Assembly: GCA_023384105.1 (NCBI GenBank) | Contig: JAHDXR010000001.1 | Coordinates: 124,001-188,000 of the forward strand | Direction of reading: 5' to 3' | DNA: 64,000 bases | Source: Hyphomonadaceae bacterium | GTDB lineage: Bacteria > Pseudomonadota > Alphaproteobacteria > Caulobacterales > Aquidulcibacteraceae | Shown here: positions 43,682 to 52,559 of the stretch, in pieces | How the letters are laid out: every line of letters starts with the position of its first letter | Position numbering within the stretch: the first letter of the stretch is position 1 | Made by a program: the position numbers and the translations under genes | The notes under the pieces: generated by a model | Told to the model about the DNA's origin: nothing | The model's input: the letters and a program-made list of their open reading frames with translations, nothing else | Databases searched by the model: none

Positions 43682-45781
43682 ATGAGCATGGGAAAGAAGA
43701 GCCTAGTGTGCACCGTGGCGATGCTCGCCGGAATAGGCGTCGCGCACGCGCAGGAAGCGGGCGACGGCGGGATCGAGGATATCGTGGTCACCGCCCAGCG
43801 CCGCGCCGAGACGCTGCAAAGCGTGCCGCTGCAAGCCTCCGCCTTCTCCGCGCAAACGATTCAGGACGCCGGCATCAGCGAAACGGCCGATTTCATCGAG
43901 CTGATCCCGAACGTTTCGTTCGATCAGTCGTTCACGTATCTCAACAGCTTTGTCGTCGTGCGCGGCGTGTCGCAGATCAACAATGCGGATTCGCCGGTTT
44001 CGGTGATTGTCGACGGCGTGCCGCAGAACAACCAGAAGCAACTGCGGATGAATTTGTTCGACATCGAACAGATCGAGGTGCTGCGCGGCCCGCAGGGCGG
44101 TCTTTACGGCCGCAACGCGATCGGCGGCGCCATCAGCATCGTGACGCGCGCGCCCGGCGACGAGCTTGAAGGCTCGATCGGCGGTTCATGGGGGACGGGC
44201 AATGCGTTCGATGTGTCCGGCTCGTTGTCGACGCCGCTCGGCGCCAACGGCGCCGCGCTGCGCCTTGCGGGGTCCTGGCGCGAGGATGGCGGCCGCATCG
44301 ACAATGTCTTCCTCGGCGACGAGGTGGACGCCGTCGATCACGACGGCGAAATCCGCGCGCGGTTCACGACGCCGCTGAGCGCCTCCGTCAATCTCGATTT
44401 GCGCGCGGCCTATCGCGACTTCGAGGCGGGCGGCGTCTATGACAGCGTGGTGTTGAGCGGCGACGCGAACGATTTCCAATCGCCGCGCGAGAGCATGCTC
44501 GGCGTGACCTATGGCGATATCTTCGACGCTTCCGCGAAGCTCGATTGGGATTTGGGTTTCGCCACGCTGACCAGCATCACCGGCTACACCGAACTCAGCG
44601 AAACCTATCGCGGCGACCTTGATTTCTCGAACCCGGTGGACGATCCCGACGGCTTCCTCGGGCTCGGCATTCAGCTCGGGCAGGGGCAGGAGCTTGGCGT
44701 GCGCATGACGAGCCAGGAGGTCCGCCTGGTCTCGCCCGACGAAAACCGGTTCCGCTGGATCCTCGGCGCGTTCTACCTGCACACTGAGCGCGATCTGCGC
44801 ACGCGCGGCTTTGTCGATCTCACCGGCGATGTGAATCAGATCGACAATCCGCTGCTGACGATCATCGATAATCGGGAGAGCAACGACAACAACGCCTACG
44901 CCGTCTACGGCCAGTTCGATTTCGATCTGACCGATCGGCTGACGCTGTCGGGCGCGCTGCGCTACGACGAAGATCAGCGCGAACAGACGAACCTCGTCAC
45001 TTCGGCCGTGCGCGAGCGGACCTTCGACAGCGTGCAGCCGAAGGCGACGCTCACCTACCGCTTCACGCCGGAGGCCCTGGCGTACGCGACCTACTCCACC
45101 GGCTTCCGTTCCGGCGGTTTCAATGGGCCAGGCGTGTCGATTCCGCTGTTCTTGCCGGAGGAGCTCACGAACTACGAAATCGGCTTCAAGACCAGCTGGT
45201 TCAACCGCCGCCTGATCGTGAACGGCGCGGCTTTCTTCGCCGAGGACGAGAACTTCCAGTATTTCTTCGTCGATGCGCTCAGCGCTTCGCAGATCATCGG
45301 CAATATCGACGAGGTGGAGATTTCGGGCGTCGAACTCGAGGTGCAGGCGCGATTGGCGGAGGGGTTCAATCTCTACGCGGCGCTGGGCACCACGGATTCC
45401 GAAATCCAGGCCAACAGCATCGACCCGACGAGCGTCGGCAACCGCGCGCCGAAGACGACGGAATGGAGCTTCAACGCGGGCTTTCAGTATGAATGGGATT
45501 TGACCTCGAATTGGCGCGCCCTGGCGCGCCTCGATTGGGAGCATCAAGGGGACAAATATTGGCAGCTGGACAATGCCGACGTCCAGGAGCCCGTCGACTT
45601 GGTCAATCTGCGCTTTGGCGTGCAGAACGGCGATTGGTCGGTGTTCCTGTCCGGGCGCAACGTGCTCGACCAGGACTACTACGCCGACTTCAATCCGCGC
45701 GAGTACAGCGGCCTCGATATCGACATCGGCTCGCTGGCTCAGCCGCAGGTCTGGTCGATCGAGGTGCGGCGCACGTTCTGA
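43682..45781 (+). CDS. TonB-dependent receptor, hyuA operon
   Basis: 699 residues. ATG 43682 is favoured because GGGAG lies seven bases upstream; signal peptide to HAQE, TonB-box region EDIVVTAQRRAETLQ, plug with IEVLRGPQGGLYGRNAIGG, barrel ending SIEVRRTF. It follows the DUF917 gene by 26 bases and so belongs to the hydantoinase operon, where it probably imports the ring-containing substrate. Its barrel is on the short side for the type. Confidence 0.92.
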   Translation: MSMGKKSLVCTVAMLAGIGVAHAQEAGDGGIEDIVVTAQRRAETLQSVPLQASAFSAQTIQDAGISETADFIELIPNVSFDQSFTYLNSFVVVRGVSQINNADSPVSVIVDGVPQNNQKQLRMNLFDIEQIEVLRGPQGGLYGRNAIGGAISIVTRAPGDELEGSIGGSWGTGNAFDVSGSLSTPLGANGAALRLAGSWREDGGRIDNVFLGDEVDAVDHDGEIRARFTTPLSASVNLDLRAAYRDFEAGGVYDSVVLSGDANDFQSPRESMLGVTYGDIFDASAKLDWDLGFATLTSITGYTELSETYRGDLDFSNPVDDPDGFLGLGIQLGQGQELGVRMTSQEVRLVSPDENRFRWILGAFYLHTERDLRTRGFVDLTGDVNQIDNPLLTIIDNRESNDNNAYAVYGQFDFDLTDRLTLSGALRYDEDQREQTNLVTSAVRERTFDSVQPKATLTYRFTPEALAYATYSTGFRSGGFNGPGVSIPLFLPEELTNYEIGFKTSWFNRRLIVNGAAFFAEDENFQYFFVDALSASQIIGNIDEVEISGVELEVQARLAEGFNLYAALGTTDSEIQANSIDPTSVGNRAPKTTEWSFNAGFQYEWDLTSNWRALARLDWEHQGDKYWQLDNADVQEPVDLVNLRFGVQNGDWSVFLSGRNVLDQDYYADFNPREYSGLDIDIGSLAQPQVWSIEVRRTF

Positions 45782-46177
45782 CCTGATGGCGACCGGCCAA
45801 CAGCACCGCTCCGCCGTGGGCGGTGCTGAACGCCTGCTTCGCGCTCGGGGAACCGGAGGTGTCGGGTCGCGTAGGCGCGCGAGCGAGGCCGCTCAAATCC
45901 ACTCGAACATCTCTTCGCAGCGTTCGCGGCGGGGTCTTGAAAGTCACCCGCTGACCTGCGCTGCAAGGCGTCCCCGACAAGGCGGCGGGCGGTTGAGGCC
46001 GCAATCGCCGGAGTTGCCGGTCCATTGACGCCGGCCTGACCCAGATCAAGCGCCCCGCCGGCGCCGCCGATAAAATACTCACGCTCGCGAGAGTGAAGAT
46101 TGACACGCCGCCGTTTTGGTGGCTCACTCCGTCATGGAGCGTCGGCGGTCATGATCGGCGCGAGGGAGGATTATCCG
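45782..46177. other. Spacer of about 400 bases between two receptor genes
   Basis: A hairpin (AGCACCGC, ten-base loop, GCGGTGCT at 45802-45827) just after the receptor stop may end or slow transcription, but it lacks a T run. The rest has no convincing ORF on either strand; long shadow ORFs on the minus strand have no start signals or known motifs. A GAGGGAGGA ribosome site precedes the next receptor at 46178. A second promoter for the following genes is likely here but I cannot place it. Confidence 0.4.
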
Positions 46178-48451
46178 ATGAGAGCGATGCTCTTGGCGTC
46201 GGCTTGCGCCGCCGCACAGATGGCCGTGTGCCTGCCAGCCTACGCGCAGAGCAACGAGGATCAGGCGCCGGGCGCGTCCCGATCCGAGGAACAGGAAATC
46301 ATCGTTACGGCGACGCGGCGCGCGGAGCGTCTGCAGGACGTGCCGCTCAGCATCACGGCGTTCTCACAGGAAGAACTCACCGCTCAGGGCATCGTCGGCT
46401 ATGAGGGCCTGGCGACCGCGACGCCGGGCGTCGTGCTCAACCGGGCCAGCGCCAACTTCAACAATTTCACCGCCCGCGGCGTCGCCACCAACGGTTACGG
46501 CGCCAATCTGCAAAGCACGGTGGCGGTTTATATCGACGAGTTGCCGATCTCGACCATCGGCAACACGACCGTGCTCGATCCAAATCTCTTTGACGTCGAA
46601 CGGGTCGAGTTTTTGCGCGGCCCGCAGGGCACGCTGTTCGGCTCCGGGTCGCTTGCAGGCGCGTTGCGCATCCTCACGCGCAATCCCGACTTGAACGATT
46701 TCGACGCTTCGGTGCTCGCCGATTTCGGCATCGTCGGCGATGACTCGCTGCGTCAGCGCTACAACGGCATGATCAATGTGCCGCTGGTGGAAGATCGGCT
46801 CGCGCTCCGCGTTGTCGGTTTCCTGCGTGACGAGGAAGGCTATATCGACAATGCCGGCACCGGCATCAACGATTCCAACGCCTTGGAAGCCTGGGGGAGC
46901 CGTGCGATTCTGCTTTGGACGCCGACGGACCGTCTCTCGGTGCGGCTGCTTGCGTCGCGCGAACTCAGCGAACCGCAGGATTCGTCCACCACCAGCCCAG
47001 CGCTCGGTGAATATGTCCGTGTCTCCGATCGCCCCGATCTCTTTCAAGGCGATCTGAACACCTACAATGCCACCGTGGAATATCAGTTCGACGGCGCGAA
47101 CTTCACCAGCTCGTCGACCTTCTCCACCTTCGATCAAAAATTCTACGTCGATCTCGCCGGCACGTTCGCCGGTTTCGTCGCCTTCGCGCTCGATGCGGAC
47201 GGCTATCAGGATACGTTCGTACAGGAAATGCGGCTGGCGTCGGATCCGGGCGGCAGCTGGGATTGGGTGATCGGCGGCTTCTATCTCGATCGCCGTCACG
47301 ACGTGGATTATAACTACCGTTCTTCGCCGGAGTTCCTGGCTGCGGCTGGCATCACCGGGCTGCCGGACGAATACTATCAGCGGTTCAGCTCGCACTTCAT
47401 TTCGCACGAACTCGCAGGCTTCGGTGAACTTACGTATCGCTTCAGCGACGATCTATGGATCACCGCCGGCGGGCGTTATGGCAGCGTCGATGCGCAGGGC
47501 TTCACCGAAGCAGCGGGCTATAACAGCAACTATCTGGCTAATGCGTTGACCTGGAGGTACGACGGCGTTCCCAACGCGGTGACGATCACCCCGATCGTGC
47601 CGGCGGTGGGCGTGAAGGCGGAAGAAGACGGGCCATCCTATAGGCTTTCGCTCTCCTATCGGCCGACTCCTTCGCTCACGACCTACGCTACGATATCTAC
47701 GGGCTTCCGCACGCCGGTCGTCAATGCGCGCGCCGGCAGCGTAAGCGTGATCGATTCAACCGATATCATCATCCCGGACGGCGCAGACTCCGACCAGCTG
47801 ACCAATTACGAAATTGGTTTGAAGGGCCGCTGGCTCGATGGACGGCTGAACGCCAACATTGCCTTCTACTTCATCGATTGGCAGGACATTCAGGTCCAAG
47901 CCAACCGCGTGTCCGATTCGATCCAGTTCGCGACCAATATCGGCGGCGCAGAAAGCAAAGGCATCGAGCTGGAGATTCAGGCGATCCCGATTGACGGCTT
48001 GACCATCGGCTTCAACGGTTCGTTCAACGAAGCGGAAGTGACCTCGCTCACGCCATCCGAGGCGGCGATCTCCGGTGCGGTTCTCGGCGCGCGACTGGCG
48101 GGGCCGGAATTCCAGGGCTCGCTGTATTTCAACTACAATTTCTTCCTTACGCCGCAAGCCGAGGCGAACTTCTCGCTCATCGCCCAGCATGTCGGGTCGT
48201 TCCCGTCCTCCTTCCCGAACGTGCCGGGACGGCCAACCATACCAAGCGCAACGTTCGACTATACGGACTCCTACACGCTGGTGAACTCGGTGTTTGCGAT
48301 TGCGTTCGACAACTTCACGGTAGGCGCCTATGTCGAGAACATGTTCGACGAATATGCGACAACGTACGTTCACCCGGAAGCGTTTACGGCCAGCCGATAC
48401 TCGGTGACGCGTCCGCGCACGTTCGGGGTGCGTGTCGGTTATGACTTCTGA
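46178..48451 (+). CDS. TonB-dependent receptor, transporter/esterase operon
   Basis: 757 residues from ATG 46178. Signal peptide to PAYAQ, TonB-box region QEIIVTATRRAERLQDVPLS, plug with VEFLRGPQGTLFGSGSLAGALRI (a GSGS version of the usual GRNA), barrel ending FGVRVGYDF. The GSG variant is frequent among sphingomonad receptors for organic compounds. It is followed at two bases by the MFS gene and then a carboxylesterase, giving a complete outer membrane, periplasm and inner membrane route. Confidence 0.93.
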   Translation: MRAMLLASACAAAQMAVCLPAYAQSNEDQAPGASRSEEQEIIVTATRRAERLQDVPLSITAFSQEELTAQGIVGYEGLATATPGVVLNRASANFNNFTARGVATNGYGANLQSTVAVYIDELPISTIGNTTVLDPNLFDVERVEFLRGPQGTLFGSGSLAGALRILTRNPDLNDFDASVLADFGIVGDDSLRQRYNGMINVPLVEDRLALRVVGFLRDEEGYIDNAGTGINDSNALEAWGSRAILLWTPTDRLSVRLLASRELSEPQDSSTTSPALGEYVRVSDRPDLFQGDLNTYNATVEYQFDGANFTSSSTFSTFDQKFYVDLAGTFAGFVAFALDADGYQDTFVQEMRLASDPGGSWDWVIGGFYLDRRHDVDYNYRSSPEFLAAAGITGLPDEYYQRFSSHFISHELAGFGELTYRFSDDLWITAGGRYGSVDAQGFTEAAGYNSNYLANALTWRYDGVPNAVTITPIVPAVGVKAEEDGPSYRLSLSYRPTPSLTTYATISTGFRTPVVNARAGSVSVIDSTDIIIPDGADSDQLTNYEIGLKGRWLDGRLNANIAFYFIDWQDIQVQANRVSDSIQFATNIGGAESKGIELEIQAIPIDGLTIGFNGSFNEAEVTSLTPSEAAISGAVLGARLAGPEFQGSLYFNYNFFLTPQAEANFSLIAQHVGSFPSSFPNVPGRPTIPSATFDYTDSYTLVNSVFAIAFDNFTVGAYVENMFDEYATTYVHPEAFTASRYSVTRPRTFGVRVGYDF

Positions 48452-48453
48452 CC

Positions 48454-49788
48454 ATGAGTTCCGTTAGGGAGTTGGGGGCCGCACACCTCAGCCCGGCCGC
48501 GCTTCATGCGCGGCCGGGCGCGCGCGCATGGACGGCCTTGGCCATTCTGTGCTTCGTCTATGTTCTGAACTTCCTCGACCGGCAGCTCCTGTCGATCCTG
48601 GCCAAGCCCATTCAGGACGATCTCGGCGTGACGGACGGCCAGCTCGGCTTGCTTGGCGGGCTCTATTTCGCTGTTTTCTACTGCGTGCTGGCGATTCCCA
48701 TCGGTTGGCTGGCGGATCGCACCAATCGCGCGAAGCTGCTTTCCATAGCCTGCGGCTTGTGGAGCGTGGCGACGGCGGCTTGCGGGCTCGCACAAAATTA
48801 TCCGCACCTCGCCGCCGCGCGCATGGCGGTGGGTGTCGGCGAAGCTGGCGGGGTGCCGCCGTCCTACGCCATCATCTCCGATTACTTTCCGTCCGGCACG
48901 CGCGGCACGGCGCTTAGCCTGTTCAATTTCGGTCCGCCGATCGGACAGGCGCTGGGCGTTGCGTTCGGCGCCTCGGTCGCCGTCGCCTATTCATGGCGTT
49001 CTGCGTTTTTGGCGATCGGCGTCGTCGGCGTTTTCACGGCGCTGATCGTCTGGCTCTTTGTCCGCGAGCCGAAGCGCGGCGGTCTGGACGCGGCGCCGGC
49101 GGACGAGCCCGTTGACGCAAAGCCGGCCTCGGCCGGCTTTTGGGCGACGTGCCGGATGTTCTTCTCAAACCCCGTGCTGCTGCGCATCTCGCTGGCCTGT
49201 GGCGCGACGCAATTCGTGACCTACGCCATCCTCAACTTCACGATTCTGTTTCTCATGCGCGAGAAGGGCATGACGCTGGAACAGGTGGCGGTTTACTACG
49301 CCTTGCTGATCGGCCTCGGCACTGTCGCCGGCATGTATGCGTCGGGCCGGCTGATAGACAAGTTCTCGCGGCGCTCGAAGCTGGCTTTCGCCTGGATTCC
49401 CGGCGCAGGGCTTGCGGTCGCGCTTCCGTTCTTCGTCGGCTTCGTGTGGGCGCCGACCTGGGAGCTGGCGCTCGTTTTCCTCGCGCTGCCGACGGCGCTC
49501 AACTATTTCTATCTCTCGCCGGCGGTGACGCTGGTGCAGGAAGAAGTGCGGCCGGATCAGCGCGTGCTCTCGGGCGCGCTGCTGCTCCTGGTGATGAACT
49601 TGATCGGCCTCGGCCTCGGCCCGACCTTCGTCGGCGCGATGAGCGACTACTTCCGGCCGGACCATCCGGACAACTCGCTGCAGCTTGCTTTCTATGCGCT
49701 GGCGCCTTTCTACGTCCTGGCCGTGTTGCTGTTCGTATGGCTCGCGAGCGCGTTGAGGCGCGAGGCCCAGCAGGGAGGCGTGACGTGA
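48454..49788 (+). CDS. MFS transporter, Spinster-like
   Basis: 444 residues, 12 predicted helices. FLDRQLLSILAKPIQDDLGVTDGQLGLLGG is the spinster-type first loop (DRxxL), and GWLADRTNRAKLL is the loop 2-3 MFS motif. GVGEAGGVPPSYAIISDYFP is motif C-like for this subgroup. It is an inner-membrane secondary transporter for organic anions or lipophilic compounds. Its start is two bases after the receptor stop and its stop overlaps the esterase start (GTGA), so all three genes are coupled. Confidence 0.93.
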   Translation: MSSVRELGAAHLSPAALHARPGARAWTALAILCFVYVLNFLDRQLLSILAKPIQDDLGVTDGQLGLLGGLYFAVFYCVLAIPIGWLADRTNRAKLLSIACGLWSVATAACGLAQNYPHLAAARMAVGVGEAGGVPPSYAIISDYFPSGTRGTALSLFNFGPPIGQALGVAFGASVAVAYSWRSAFLAIGVVGVFTALIVWLFVREPKRGGLDAAPADEPVDAKPASAGFWATCRMFFSNPVLLRISLACGATQFVTYAILNFTILFLMREKGMTLEQVAVYYALLIGLGTVAGMYASGRLIDKFSRRSKLAFAWIPGAGLAVALPFFVGFVWAPTWELALVFLALPTALNYFYLSPAVTLVQEEVRPDQRVLSGALLLLVMNLIGLGLGPTFVGAMSDYFRPDHPDNSLQLAFYALAPFYVLAVLLFVWLASALRREAQQGGVT

Positions 49789-51425
49789 GACGCTTGATCC
49801 AGGCGCTGGTGGCGATGCTCGCGCTTTGCATGGCGCCCGCGGCGTTCGCGCAGGCCGGCCCGGTCGCCGACGCGCCGGCCGGCCGGTTGCGCGGCGAGGC
49901 CGTCGACGGCTTGCATGTTTTCCGCGGCGTTCCCTATGCGCGCCCGCCCGTGGGCTGGCGGCGCTGGCGGGCGCCGGCGCCGATGCCGGCATGGCGCGGC
50001 GTTCGCGACGCGACGCAATTCGGCGCGGCCTGCCACCAGCCGGCGTCACGCTCAGGCAGCATCTATGCCGGCGAGCACCCGGCGATGAGCGAGGACTGTC
50101 TCTTCCTCAACATCTGGGCGCCCGCCGACGCGCGCAACGCGCCGGTGCTGGTCTGGATTCACGGCGGCTCGCTGACGACGGGGGCGGGCAGCGAGCCGAT
50201 GTATGACGGCGCGCGGCTGGCGCAGCAGGGTCTCGTCGTCGTGACGATCAATTACCGGCTGGGCGCGCTGGGCTATCTGGCTCATCCCGGCCTCAGCGCC
50301 GAGTCGCGCCAGGGCGTGTCCGGCAATTACGGCCTGCTCGATCAGATCGAAGCGCTGCGCTGGATCGGCCGCAACGTCGCCGCGTTCGGCGGCGATCCCG
50401 CCAATGTGACGATTGCGGGCGAATCCGCCGGCGCGCTCAGCGTCATGTACCTGATGGCGGCGCCCGATGCGCGCGGCCTGTTCCACCGCGCGATCGCGCA
50501 GAGCGCCTACATGGTCACCGCGCCGGAACTGCGCAACAGCACGTTTGCGAACTTCCCGGCCGCGGAAGCGATCGGGGTGTGGCTTGCGGGACAGCTCGGC
50601 GCCAGCAGCTTAGCCGGCCTGCGCGCGATGAGCGCGGAAGCCATCACCAACGGCGCCGTCGGTACGGGCTACTTTCCGTTCGTAACCGTCGACGGCCGCA
50701 CGCTTCCCCGCCAGCTCGTCGACGTGTTCGATCGCGGCGAGCAGGCGCCCGTGCCGATCCTCGCCGGGTTCAACGAGGGCGAAATTCGGTCGCTGCGGTT
50801 CTTGCTGCCGCAGCCGCCCGCGGACGCCGCCGCCTACGTCGATGGAATTCGCGCGCGTTATGGAGAGCTCGCCGATGCCTTCCTCGCGCTCTATCCGGCG
50901 GACAATATCGGCGAGAGCTTGCTCGCGACGACGCGCGACGCCATGTACGGCTGGACCGCGGAGCGCCTGGTCGTGAAGCAGGCGGCGATAGGGGCGCCGT
51001 CCTTCCTCTACTACTTCGATCACAGCTATCCGGCCGCGGACGAGGCGGGCCTGCATGCTTTCCACGCCGCGGAGATTCCGTTCGTGTTCGGCACGACCAC
51101 GCGCACGCCGCCGCGGTGGCCCGCCGTGCCCCAGACGCCGCAGGAGATGCAGCTCTCCGCAGCGATGACGAGCTATTGGGCGACATTCGCGCGCGACGGC
51201 GCGCCCAGCGCGCCGGACGAAGCCGAGTGGCGCCCTTACGGCGCCGAGCGCGCCTATATGGCGTTCGAGGACGCCCCGCGTGCGCGCACGCATGTGCTGC
51301 CGGGCGCCTATGAGCTTCACGAAGAGGTCGTCTGCCGGCGCCGGGCGCAGGGCGGCATTGCCTGGAACTGGAACGTCGGCGTAGTGTCGCCGCCCTTGCC
51401 GCCCGAGGCGCCGCAATGCCGCTGA
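49785..51425 (+). CDS. Exported type-B carboxylesterase
   Basis: 546 residues from GTG 49785, overlapping the MFS stop; the track ORF starts far upstream inside the transporter in another frame. Signal peptide to AAFAQ. Carboxylesterase type B signatures: EDCLFLNIWAP, IHGGSLTTGAG (oxyanion hole), TIAGESAGALSVMY (nucleophile Ser), and His near LHAFHAAEIPFVFG. It acts in the periplasm on an ester imported by the receptor. About the same length and closely similar to the esterase at 52560-54233, with many identical stretches, so the two are duplicates with diverged N-termini. Confidence 0.92.
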   Translation: MRRLIQALVAMLALCMAPAAFAQAGPVADAPAGRLRGEAVDGLHVFRGVPYARPPVGWRRWRAPAPMPAWRGVRDATQFGAACHQPASRSGSIYAGEHPAMSEDCLFLNIWAPADARNAPVLVWIHGGSLTTGAGSEPMYDGARLAQQGLVVVTINYRLGALGYLAHPGLSAESRQGVSGNYGLLDQIEALRWIGRNVAAFGGDPANVTIAGESAGALSVMYLMAAPDARGLFHRAIAQSAYMVTAPELRNSTFANFPAAEAIGVWLAGQLGASSLAGLRAMSAEAITNGAVGTGYFPFVTVDGRTLPRQLVDVFDRGEQAPVPILAGFNEGEIRSLRFLLPQPPADAAAYVDGIRARYGELADAFLALYPADNIGESLLATTRDAMYGWTAERLVVKQAAIGAPSFLYYFDHSYPAADEAGLHAFHAAEIPFVFGTTTRTPPRWPAVPQTPQEMQLSAAMTSYWATFARDGAPSAPDEAEWRPYGAERAYMAFEDAPRARTHVLPGAYELHEEVVCRRRAQGGIAWNWNVGVVSPPLPPEAPQCR

Positions 51426-51502
51426 TCGGCCGCCCCGGCCCATCGCGCCAGCTCACTTGCGCATCGGATTGCGCAGGGCCGGGTCCGGATGCGGTTATTC
51501 GC

Positions 51503-51535
51503 CTTACTCGCAGATATGCGTTCGCAACGGGTAAG
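51503..51535. promoter_or_regulatory. Split dyad CTTACTCG..CGGGTAAG upstream of a TetR gene
   Basis: CTTACTCG (51503-51510) and CGGGTAAG (51528-51535) form an imperfect inverted repeat with a 17-base centre, shortly before the TetR start. The same half-sites, CTCACTCG and CGGGTGAG, are fused into one 16-bp palindrome at 54372-54387 in front of the MHS transporter. A shared binding protein is possible. Confidence 0.35.
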
Positions 51536-51562
51536 ATTGGATAGATTCGTTGAGAGCAGAGT

Positions 51563-52321
51563 ATGGCGGTTAAACCAGGGTCCAAGCGGGTGGCTGAGAC
51601 GCCGAAGTCGAAGTCGAAGACGCGCGCGTCGCCGAAGGACGCGAAGCCGCGTCGGCGCGCGACGACGAAGGTCCAGCAGCGCGAAGAGATGATGGAGCAG
51701 ATACTCGACACCGCGGAGTATCTTTTCTCCAGAAGCGGCCTGCATGGCGTGACGCTGAAGGACGTCGCCCATCGCGTCGGCGTGCACCACACGCTTCTGA
51801 ACTACTATTTCACCGACAAGGAGCGGCTGTTCGACGCGGTGATCGCGCGCCGCGCAGGCGTAACGAGCGCGCGCCGGATGGAGGCGCTCGACAAATACGA
51901 CGCCGCGACCAAGGGCAAGCCGACGGTGGAGGGCGCGCTACGTGCGTTCCTCGACACCGACCTCGACCTCTACAGTCAAGGCGGAGAGAACTGGAAGAAT
52001 TACGGCGCGCTGGGCGCCTACGTGTCGAACACGCCCTATGGCGCCAAGCTCATGGATCTGCACTTCGATCCGGTCGTGCTGCGCCTGATCAGCCTGATCA
52101 AGAAGGCGCTTCCCGATTGCCCGGAGGAAGACCTCTTCTGGGGCTATCACTTCGTGACGGGCGCGCTGATGCTGACGCTCGCGCGCACCGGCCGTATCGA
52201 CACGCTGTCGGGGGGGCTCTGCAAGTCGGACGATTTCGAGGCGGTGAAGGAGCGCATGGCTTCGTTCATGGCTGCGGGCTTCATGGCCATCTACGAGAAG
52301 CACAAGAAGGCGCGGCGCTAA
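51563..52321 (+). CDS. TetR-family regulator between the esterase genes
   Basis: 252 residues. A lysine/arginine-rich N-terminal extension of about 35 residues precedes the helix-turn-helix (EQILDTAEYLFSRSGLHGVTLKDVAHRVGVHHTLLNYYFTDKERLFDAV). The C-terminal domain (DLYSQGGENWKNYGALGAYV, then FHFVTGALMLTL-like helices) fits the TetR ligand-binding fold. It is flanked by two homologous carboxylesterases and probably regulates both units. Confidence 0.9.
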   Translation: MAVKPGSKRVAETPKSKSKTRASPKDAKPRRRATTKVQQREEMMEQILDTAEYLFSRSGLHGVTLKDVAHRVGVHHTLLNYYFTDKERLFDAVIARRAGVTSARRMEALDKYDAATKGKPTVEGALRAFLDTDLDLYSQGGENWKNYGALGAYVSNTPYGAKLMDLHFDPVVLRLISLIKKALPDCPEEDLFWGYHFVTGALMLTLARTGRIDTLSGGLCKSDDFEAVKERMASFMAAGFMAIYEKHKKARR

Positions 52322-52342
52322 GGCGACACGCGCCACCGCCCA

Positions 52343-52451
52343 AGTCATTCCGGACGCGCGCAGCGCGATCCGGAACCCAGGGCGAGCGATGCGCCCGCGG
52401 CCCTGGGTTCCGGGTCTGCGGCGCGTACCCGCGCCTCCGCCCGGAATGACT
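52343..52451. repeat. 109-bp palindromic extragenic repeat
   Basis: AGTCATTCCGG at the left end is answered by CCGGAATGACT at the right, and CCGGAACCCAGGGC inside by GCCCTGGGTTCCGG. The whole unit folds on itself and lies between two convergent genes. Elements beginning GTCATTCCGG are common repetitive extragenic palindromes in alphaproteobacteria (from general experience). It may act as a two-way transcription block. Confidence 0.7.
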
Positions 52452-52559
52452 GTGATGGGCGTGCGCGCGGATGACTGCAAACGTGGCTTGCCGGCAACCC
52501 CGTTTCATCCTGCACGCGGAGCGAAGCTGAAACGCAGGCCGACGATCTGCGTCGATGCT

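Noticed and set aside
45690-46127. 145-codon minus-strand ORF in the spacer between two receptors
   Set aside because: It starts inside a repeat-rich region, runs antisense into the receptor gene, and has no motif or start signal.
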